Part shown: positions 4,506 through 9,102 of the stretch, piece after piece | Numbering within the stretch: position 1 is the stretch's first letter | Layout: each line of letters starts with the position of its first letter | From: an uncultured Collinsella sp. | Lineage (GTDB): Bacteria; Actinomycetota; Coriobacteriia; Coriobacteriales; Coriobacteriaceae | Length of the DNA: 9,102 nt | Reading direction: 5' to 3' | Assembly: GCA_934654765.1 (NCBI GenBank) | Contig: CAKUGX010000080.1 | Coordinates: forward strand, 1 to 9,102 | Notes under the pieces: generated by a model | Databases searched by the model: none | What the model was told of the DNA's origin: nothing | What the model saw: only the letters and a program-made list of their open reading frames with translations | Program-made: the position numbers and the translations under genes

Positions 4506-5882
4506 TTAGGCCCTCAACAGATAGCGCACCTCGTAGGGTGCAAGCTCAAGGGCACCCGTTAGCTCGACTGTGGGCGCGCCGTCGGCAAGTAGGTCGGCAA
4601 AGGAGCCGTTGAGCTCGCCGGCTCCAAAGGTATAGGGCTCGTTCACGGCATTGACCGCCACGAGCACCGTCGCGTCGTCGCAGGCGCGCTCGAACAGCAG
4701 CTGCTTGTTCTGGATCACCACGTTGCGATAGGCACCATAGTTGAGGGCACGGGCCGCCGCGTCGTCTGCCGAGCGCAGGTGTGCGAGCTGCTTGATGAAG
4801 GCCGTCAGCTCGTTGGGCACAGGCTCATCGAGCGCAGGTCGCAGCGCCCAGTCACCATCGGGGCCGCCCTTTTCGCCGGCAATCCCCCACTCGCTGCCAT
4901 AGTAGACGCACGGAATGCCCGGCATGCCAAAGAGCATGCCATAGGCGGGACGCAGGCACGACTTGTCGGTAAGGATGCTCGCCAGGCGCGGCACATCGTG
5001 GTTGTCGACAAACGACAGCAGATGCTTGCCGCGATAAATGCACCACGGGTCACCGCCAAACTGGCGATGCAGCGAGTGGGCGATCTCGAACATGTTGACC
5101 GAGTTAAAGCTGGAGTACAGGCCCTTGTAGCACTCGTAGTTGGTGCAGGAGTCAAGCATCTCGTCATTGACGATTTGGCTGTAGTCGCCGTGGAGCGTCT
5201 CACCAATCAGCACAAAGTCGGGTTTGAGCTCACGGGTAAAAGTATGCAGGCGGCGCATAAAATCGCGATCGAGCATATAGGCGACGTCCAAGCGCAGGCC
5301 GTCGATGCCAAAGCCCTCGGCCCAGCGGCGCACGGACTCAAGCAGGTAATCGACCACGGCGGGGTTTTGCAAGTTGAGCTTCACAAGCTCAAAATGGCCT
5401 TCCCAGCCCTCGTACCAAAAGCCGTCGCCATAGCAGGAGTCGCCGTCAAAGCTAATGTGGAACCAGTCCTTGTAGGGCGAGTCCCACTTGCGCTCCTGAA
5501 CATCGCGGAAGGCCCAAAAGCCGCGACCGACGTGGTTGAAGACGGCGTCGAGCACCACGCGGATGCCGTGGGCATGCAGTGTCTCGCACACGGCGGCAAA
5601 GTCGGCGTCCCCACCCAGGCGACGGTCGATGTGGCGCAGGCTGCGCGTATCGTAGCCATGGCTGTCGGATTCAAGCGGCGGGTTGATGAGCACGGCACCG
5701 ATGCCGAGTTCCTGCAGGTAGTCAGCCCATTGGGCGATTTTCATGATGGGCGCATCGGGGTTGGGCGCGGTGCCGGCAGCTTGGGCAAGCTCATCCTCGG
5801 CAACGGGTGCGGCGTTTTCGCGCGGAGCTCCGCAAAAGCCCAGCGGATAGATTTGATAGAACGTCGTCTCGTATGCCCACAT
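4506..5882 (-). CDS. GH13 alpha-amylase family enzyme, cytoplasmic maltodextrin hydrolase
   Basis: A 458-residue glycoside hydrolase family 13 enzyme, likely acting on imported maltodextrins or cyclodextrins (cyclomaltodextrinase/neopullulanase-like). All four conserved regions are present. They are DAVFNH (112-117), GLRLDVA (195-201) with D199 the nucleophile, GETL (227-230) with E228 the acid/base, and FVDNHD (291-296) with D296 the transition-state Asp. The protein begins MWAYETTFYQIYPLGFCGAP, typical of a compact subgroup that lacks the N-terminal CBM34 domain of classical cyclomaltodextrinases. There is no signal peptide, so action is cytoplasmic. Residues 21-46 form an Ala/Pro-rich insert before the first barrel helix. 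The C-terminal beta domain is complete (ends APYEVRYLLRA). GGGAGG precedes the ATG at 5882. It is the first gene of a probable two-gene unit with the DNA glycosylase. The exact substrate is inferred, not shown. Confidence 0.92.
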   Translation of the reverse strand: MWAYETTFYQIYPLGFCGAPRENAAPVAEDELAQAAGTAPNPDAPIMKIAQWADYLQELGIGAVLINPPLESDSHGYDTRSLRHIDRRLGGDADFAAVCETLHAHGIRVVLDAVFNHVGRGFWAFRDVQERKWDSPYKDWFHISFDGDSCYGDGFWYEGWEGHFELVKLNLQNPAVVDYLLESVRRWAEGFGIDGLRLDVAYMLDRDFMRRLHTFTRELKPDFVLIGETLHGDYSQIVNDEMLDSCTNYECYKGLYSSFNSVNMFEIAHSLHRQFGGDPWCIYRGKHLLSFVDNHDVPRLASILTDKSCLRPAYGMLFGMPGIPCVYYGSEWGIAGEKGGPDGDWALRPALDEPVPNELTAFIKQLAHLRSADDAAARALNYGAYRNVVIQNKQLLFERACDDATVLVAVNAVNEPYTFGAGELNGSFADLLADGAPTVELTGALELAPYEVRYLLRA

Positions 5883-5917
5883 AGCAACCTCCCGGTAAGC
5901 TCAACACAACGACATCC

Positions 5918-5923
5918 ATTGTA
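5918..5923 (-). promoter_or_regulatory. Possible -10 box of the GH13-glycosylase unit
   Basis: On the minus strand TACAAT (5 of 6 consensus) sits 36 bases upstream of the GH13 start codon, giving a short leader of about 28 bases. No good -35 box is found at the right distance. The -35 region falls in and next to the left arm of the 5933-5976 repeat (CAAATT, TTAGCT), so initiation may depend on an activator or the box may be a chance match. Confidence 0.35.
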
Positions 5924-5932
5924 TGCCCAGCA

Positions 5933-5976
5933 GGGTAGCTAATTTGGGACGGGGCTCTTTTAGCTACCCCAGCCCC
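5933..5976. repeat. Interlocked inverted repeats, pseudoknot-capable
   Basis: Two inverted repeats interlock. GGGTAGCTAA (5933-5942) pairs perfectly with TTAGCTACCC (5960-5969), 10 bp. GGGGCT (5951-5956), in the loop of that stem, pairs with AGCCCC (5971-5976) just beyond it. As RNA from either strand the two stems could form together as an H-type pseudoknot or compete. No T-run makes it a standard terminator. It lies between the sotB-like gene and the GH13 gene, directly beside another repeat (5983-6049). Confidence 0.6.
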
Positions 5977-5982
5977 TTTCTA

Positions 5983-6049
5983 AGTTGCGGTGAAATACGG
6001 ACTGTTTGCCGGGTTTATTGGGCTCAGCAGTCCGTATTTCACCGCAACT
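5983..6049. repeat. Inverted repeat with 22-bp perfect arms
   Basis: Arms 5983-6004 and 6028-6049 are perfectly complementary over 22 bp, around a 23-base loop. The hairpin begins 16 bases downstream of the sotB-like stop codon, so it could end or protect that transcript, but TTAGAAAGGGG follows it on the minus strand instead of a U tract. The perfect long arms suggest a repeat element kept by recent origin or selection. I believe this type of element recurs in related genomes, but that cannot be checked here. Confidence 0.7.
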
Positions 6050-6064
6050 GATGAGGGGACGTGA

Positions 6065-7261
6065 TTAGGCGACGAGCTTTGCGCGGCGTATGGCCGGAAA
6101 TAGCACCGTGATGGCGAGGATGACGCCCACGACGGTAATCGCCCCGCCCACGAAGCCAATCCAAGCGATACCGGGACCCGAAACCACGGCGCCACCGATT
6201 GCGGTGCCCGTGCCGATACCCAGATTGAACAGGCCCGAGAAGATCGACATGGCGACGGCCGACGAATCCGCCGGCGTGTACTTGATGAGCTCGGCCTGAA
6301 ACGCCACGTTAAAGGCCGTGGCGCAGCAACCCCACAGCGCGCAGACGGCAAGCACCGCCGCGAGCGACGATGCGGCCGGACCCATGAGCAGCAGGGCCAC
6401 CGGCACGCCGGAGAGCGTGATAGCCAAGAACGGGAAGCGATGTCCGTCGAACAAGCGACCGAACAGCCAGCTGCCCACCAGACCAGAGCAGCCGAACGCC
6501 GTCAGCGTCATGGTAATAGCGCTTGCGTCGACGTGCGCGACCTGTGCCAGGAACGGCTCGATATAGCTGTAACCCGCATAATAGCCGGTTGCCATGAACA
6601 CCGTGACCGCATAAAGCGCGATGAGGAACGGGTTCTTGAGCAGCTCGGGCAGTTGCTTAAGCGTAAAGCGCTCGCCCGCCGGCATGGCCGGGAACACGGC
6701 GGCCTGGTACACCACCGCAGCGGCAGAAAGGGCCCCGACCACGGCAAACGTCATGCGCCAGCCCACGGCCAGGCCAATGGCGCGACCGAGGGGCAGGCCA
6801 AAGATCTGCGCGATGGACGAGCCCGTAGCGATCATGCTGATGGCGAGCGCGCCGTGACGAGTGTCGACCAGGCGCGAGGCCATAATCGAGGCGACCGACC
6901 AGAACACGGCATGTGCGCAAGCGACCACCAGGCGCGCGCAGACCAGGATGGGATATGTCGGTGCCACAGCGGACAGGAACTGGCCCAGCGAGAACACGGC
7001 AAGCACGCCGAGCAGCATTCGCTTGAACTCAAAGCGCGATGCGAACACCATGAGCGGCAGCGACAGCAGCATGACGCCCCAGGCGTAGACCGAAATCATG
7101 ATGCCTGCCTGGGCCTCGGTGAGCGAGAACGACGCGGCGATGTCGGTCAGCAGGCCGATGGGCATGAACTCCGACGTGTTGAACACGAACGCGCAGCAGG
7201 TGAGCCCGATGAGCGGGAGCCACTGCTTAAGCGTGATGCCGTCTTGCCTTGCCTGACTCAT
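6065..7261 (-). CDS. sotB: MFS sugar efflux transporter, SotB/YdeA-like
   Basis: A 398-residue 12-helix major facilitator in the cytoplasmic membrane, probably a proton-driven exporter of sugars or small hydrophilic compounds. It closely follows the pattern of E. coli SotB (YdeA), which exports arabinose and IPTG. Shared landmarks are FVFNTSEFMPIGLLTDIA in helix 1, QAGIMISVYAWGVMLLSLPL in helix 2, ACAHAVFWSVASIMASR in helix 4, ISMIATGSSIAQIFGLPLGR in helix 5 followed by GWRMTF, GYYAGYSYIEPFL in helix 7, and AVAMSIFSGLFNLGIGTG in helix 11. I place the start at the ATG at 7261, with TTGGAG upstream at 9 bases. A TTG at 7276 would also be in frame, but it overlaps that ribosome binding site. Twelve hydrophobic segments are consistent with a complete protein. 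The physiological substrate is unknown; it could relieve sugar overload or export a drug. Confidence 0.88.
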   Translation of the reverse strand: MSQARQDGITLKQWLPLIGLTCCAFVFNTSEFMPIGLLTDIAASFSLTEAQAGIMISVYAWGVMLLSLPLMVFASRFEFKRMLLGVLAVFSLGQFLSAVAPTYPILVCARLVVACAHAVFWSVASIMASRLVDTRHGALAISMIATGSSIAQIFGLPLGRAIGLAVGWRMTFAVVGALSAAAVVYQAAVFPAMPAGERFTLKQLPELLKNPFLIALYAVTVFMATGYYAGYSYIEPFLAQVAHVDASAITMTLTAFGCSGLVGSWLFGRLFDGHRFPFLAITLSGVPVALLLMGPAASSLAAVLAVCALWGCCATAFNVAFQAELIKYTPADSSAVAMSIFSGLFNLGIGTGTAIGGAVVSGPGIAWIGFVGGAITVVGVILAITVLFPAIRRAKLVA

Positions 7262-7294
7262 ATATAACGTCTCCAATCATTTTGAGCGGAGGCG

Positions 7295-7324
7295 ATTATA
7301 TAGCAACGGCCCCGCATCCGTCAG
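7295..7324 (-). promoter_or_regulatory. Probable promoter of the sotB-like gene
   Basis: On the minus strand a perfect TATAAT (7300-7295) is preceded, at 18 bases, by CTGACG (7324-7319; 4 of 6). Transcription would begin near 7288 and give a leader of about 27 bases with the GGAG site. The -35 box lies in the loop of the feoB-side hairpin, so the terminator structure and the promoter overlap. Confidence 0.55.
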
Positions 7325-7341
7325 TAACAGATGCGGGGCCG
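7307..7341 (-). terminator. Hairpin after feoB, probable terminator
   Basis: A perfect 12-bp GC-rich stem, CGGCCCCGCATC (7307-7318) with GATGCGGGGCCG (7330-7341), encloses an 11-base loop. It starts 42 bases after the feoB stop on the minus strand. Stem strength and position fit an intrinsic terminator, but the following TTGCTATATAATC is only loosely T-rich. Termination may be incomplete, or the stem may act as an mRNA 3' end protector. Confidence 0.65.
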
Positions 7342-7382
7342 CAATCAACTTGATATACAGAGGTTACGCCATCAATAAATAG

Positions 7383-9102
7383 CTAAGCCAACCCCAGCAA
7401 TATACCCGCCGAATGCACGACAAACGCCACGATCCAGGCGACCGTCACCTGAAACGCGAACACGGCAACGGCATAGCGCGCACCCAGCTCGCTCTTGACG
7501 GCGCCGATTGCCGCTACGCAGGGCGGGTACAGCAGCGTAAAGACCAGGAACACATAGGCGGTGAACGGCGAAAACATGGTCGACAGTGCCGCGGGCGACG
7601 TTGCACCCAAAAGCACGGTGAGGGTCGAGATGACGCTCTCCTTGGCGATAAGTCCGGTGACGAGCGCCGTGGATGCACGCCAGTCGCCAAAGCCGAGCGG
7701 CGCCAGCAGCGGAGCGATAATGCTGCCCAGACCGGCAAGCAGACTCTGCGACTGATCGGCGACCACATTAAAGCGGATATCGAACGTCTGGAGGAACCAG
7801 ATGACCACAGTAGCGGCAAAGATAATGGTAAAGGCCTTGGTAATAAAGTCCTTGGCCTTATCCCATGCCAGCATCACCGTCGTCTTGACGCTCGGCAGGC
7901 GGTAATTGGGAAGCTCCATGATAAACGGCACCGGGTCACCCTTAAATGCCGTGCGATTGAGCACCAAAGCCGCGATGCAACCGACCGCAATGCCAATCAA
8001 ATAGAGCGAGACCATGGCGGGAACCGTCGCCTGCGGGAAAAACGCCCCGCACAGCAGACCGTAGACCGGCAACTTGGCCGAACAGCTCATGAACGGCGTG
8101 AGCATGACCGTCATCTTGCGGTCGTGCTCGGATGGGAGCGTACGGGTTGACATGATAGCCGGCACGGTGCAGCCAAAACCGACGAGCATAGGCACGAAGC
8201 TGCGGCCCGACAGGCCAAAGCGACGCAGCACTTTATCCATGACAAAGGCCACGCGCGCCATGTAGCCGGAGTCTTCCAGAATGGAGAGGAACAAAAAGAG
8301 CACGACGATAATCGGCAGGAAGGTCAGCACGCTGCCCACGCCCGTAAGCACGCCGTCGACAGCCAGCGAGCGCACCACGTCGTTGGTGCCGAACGCCTTG
8401 AGGCCCGCATCGGCCGAGGCGATGATGGCAGCGATGCCGTCCTCCATAAGTCCCTGCAACGCCGCGCCGATCACGCCAAACGTCAGCCAAAAGACGAGAC
8501 CCATGATCACCAGGAACGCCGGAATGGCCGTGTAGCGACCCGTCAGGATGCGGTCGATCTTGACGGAACGCACGTGCTCGCGGCTCTCGTGCGGCTTGAC
8601 GACGCAGCGCCCACACACATCGCCGATAAAGCCGAAGCGCATGTCAGCCAGTGCAGATAGACGGTCGGTACCGGCCTCACCCTCCATCTGGGTAATGATG
8701 TGCTCGATGGCGTCAAGTTCGTTACGGTCCAGATGAAGCGCCTCGGTCACCAGCTCGTCGCCCTCAACCAGCTTGGTCGCCGCAAAACGCACCGGGATAT
8801 GCGCCGTCGCGGCATGGTCCTCGATAAGGTTGGCGATGCCGTGAATGCAGCGATGCAGCGCGCCGCCGTCTGGGCCATCGGGCGCGCAGAAGTCCAGGCG
8901 ACCGGGGCGCTCGCGGAACCGCGCCACGTGTAAGGCATGATCCACCAACTCGCCAATACCCTCGTTGCGGGCAGCGCTAATGGGAACAACAGGCACGCCC
9001 AGCAGGCTCTCGAGCAGGTTGACGTCTACGGCGCCGCCATTGGCGGTTACCTCGTCCATCATGTTGAGCGCGATGACCATCGGACGGTCGAGCTCCATGA
9101 GC
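7383..9102 (-). CDS. feoB: Ferrous iron transport protein B, C-terminal part
   Basis: Inner-membrane GTPase-linked transporter for Fe2+ uptake. The visible 572 codons are open at the right edge, which cuts inside the cytoplasmic G domain (numbering here from the first visible Met, complement of 9096-9098). Visible parts are the G4 motif NMMD (12-15), the G5-like ISAARNEGIGEL (40-51) and a helical regulatory domain to about residue 180. The first membrane segment is FLVIMGLVFWLTF, and LEDSGYMARVAFVMDKVL precedes the first gate. Gate region 1 is GFGCTVPAIMSTRTLPSEHD through MSCSAKLPVYG (337-347) with its conserved cysteines; gate region 2 is near TGLIAKESVISTLTVLLG. The C-terminal membrane helices end at TAG. 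G1-G3 (P-loop and switches) and any FeoA domain or gene lie outside the window. No Fur or other iron-dependent site can be judged because the 5' end is missing. Confidence 0.96.
   Translation of the reverse strand, partial: LMELDRPMVIALNMMDEVTANGGAVDVNLLESLLGVPVVPISAARNEGIGELVDHALHVARFRERPGRLDFCAPDGPDGGALHRCIHGIANLIEDHAATAHIPVRFAATKLVEGDELVTEALHLDRNELDAIEHIITQMEGEAGTDRLSALADMRFGFIGDVCGRCVVKPHESREHVRSVKIDRILTGRYTAIPAFLVIMGLVFWLTFGVIGAALQGLMEDGIAAIIASADAGLKAFGTNDVVRSLAVDGVLTGVGSVLTFLPIIVVLFLFLSILEDSGYMARVAFVMDKVLRRFGLSGRSFVPMLVGFGCTVPAIMSTRTLPSEHDRKMTVMLTPFMSCSAKLPVYGLLCGAFFPQATVPAMVSLYLIGIAVGCIAALVLNRTAFKGDPVPFIMELPNYRLPSVKTTVMLAWDKAKDFITKAFTIIFAATVVIWFLQTFDIRFNVVADQSQSLLAGLGSIIAPLLAPLGFGDWRASTALVTGLIAKESVISTLTVLLGATSPAALSTMFSPFTAYVFLVFTLLYPPCVAAIGAVKSELGARYAVAVFAFQVTVAWIVAFVVHSAGILLGLA

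Noticed and set aside
4779..5942. 387-codon open frame on the plus strand
   Set aside because: It runs antisense to the GH13 gene, whose four catalytic motifs are intact on the minus strand. Its product is His/Val/Ala-rich with no recognisable domain and it has no convincing ribosome binding site, as expected of an antisense frame in GC-rich DNA.
6440..7267. 275-codon plus-strand frame, and a similar 245-codon frame at 7413-8150
   Set aside because: Both are antisense to clear membrane-protein genes and translate to His/Arg/Gln-rich low-information sequences, the usual complement of hydrophobic codons.
7262..7276. TTG start for the sotB-like gene five codons upstream
   Set aside because: The TTG overlaps the GGAG site that serves the ATG at 7261 and has no ribosome binding site of its own.
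1..9102. CRISPR array, tRNA or rRNA genes, transposase, prophage or toxin-antitoxin genes
   Set aside because: No regularly spaced direct repeats, no tRNA-like cloverleaf or rRNA motif, and no protein of these classes was seen by eye on either strand.

Overview
The window is GC-rich and densely coded, with almost every gene on the minus strand, so most genes are read from right to left. High GC, strong purine-rich ribosome binding sites (for example AGGAGGTG before rplJ), a Gram-positive style L10 leader and the gene mix (a FeoB iron transporter, a cytoplasmic GH13 maltodextrin enzyme, a SotB-like exporter) suggest an anaerobic gut actinobacterium of the class Coriobacteriia, possibly Collinsella. 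The taxonomic placement is inference only; no marker here settles it.

Layout. Positions 1-228 hold the start of galU (UDP-glucose pyrophosphorylase), cut by the left edge. After a gene-free leader (229-475) and a clear intrinsic terminator (476-514) come rplL (543-920) and rplJ (1023-1544), the L7/L12 and L10 stalk proteins. They form one transcription unit with a near-consensus promoter (1761-1789), an L10-type autoregulatory leader and an attenuator hairpin (1608-1646). Between this promoter and the next gene lies a nested palindrome of 223 bp (1778-2000) that looks like a MITE or other repeat element. Its left end contains the -35 box of the rplJ promoter. An aminotransferase (2051-3187) follows; its last third uses different codons from the rest. 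Divergent from it is the only plus-strand gene, an unrecognised protein with a faint flavodoxin/FMN-reductase resemblance (3281-3937). It converges, with one base between stop codons, on a family 6-like hypoxanthine/uracil DNA glycosylase (3939-4502). That gene is coupled by a 3-base gap to an upstream GH13 enzyme (4506-5882).

Upstream of the GH13 gene, 5933-6049 holds two adjacent inverted-repeat structures: one can fold as a pseudoknot and the other has 22-bp perfect arms. Next come a SotB-like sugar exporter (6065-7261), an intergenic hairpin overlapping that gene's probable promoter, and the C-terminal two thirds or more of FeoB (7383 to the right edge).

The coding content is ordinary housekeeping plus metabolism. 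I do not see a new defence, mobile or biosynthetic system. The unusual material is in the non-coding DNA: the nested palindrome merged with a ribosomal-protein promoter, the paired repeat elements at 5933-6049, and the separation of rplJL from its usual rplKA and rpoBC neighbours.
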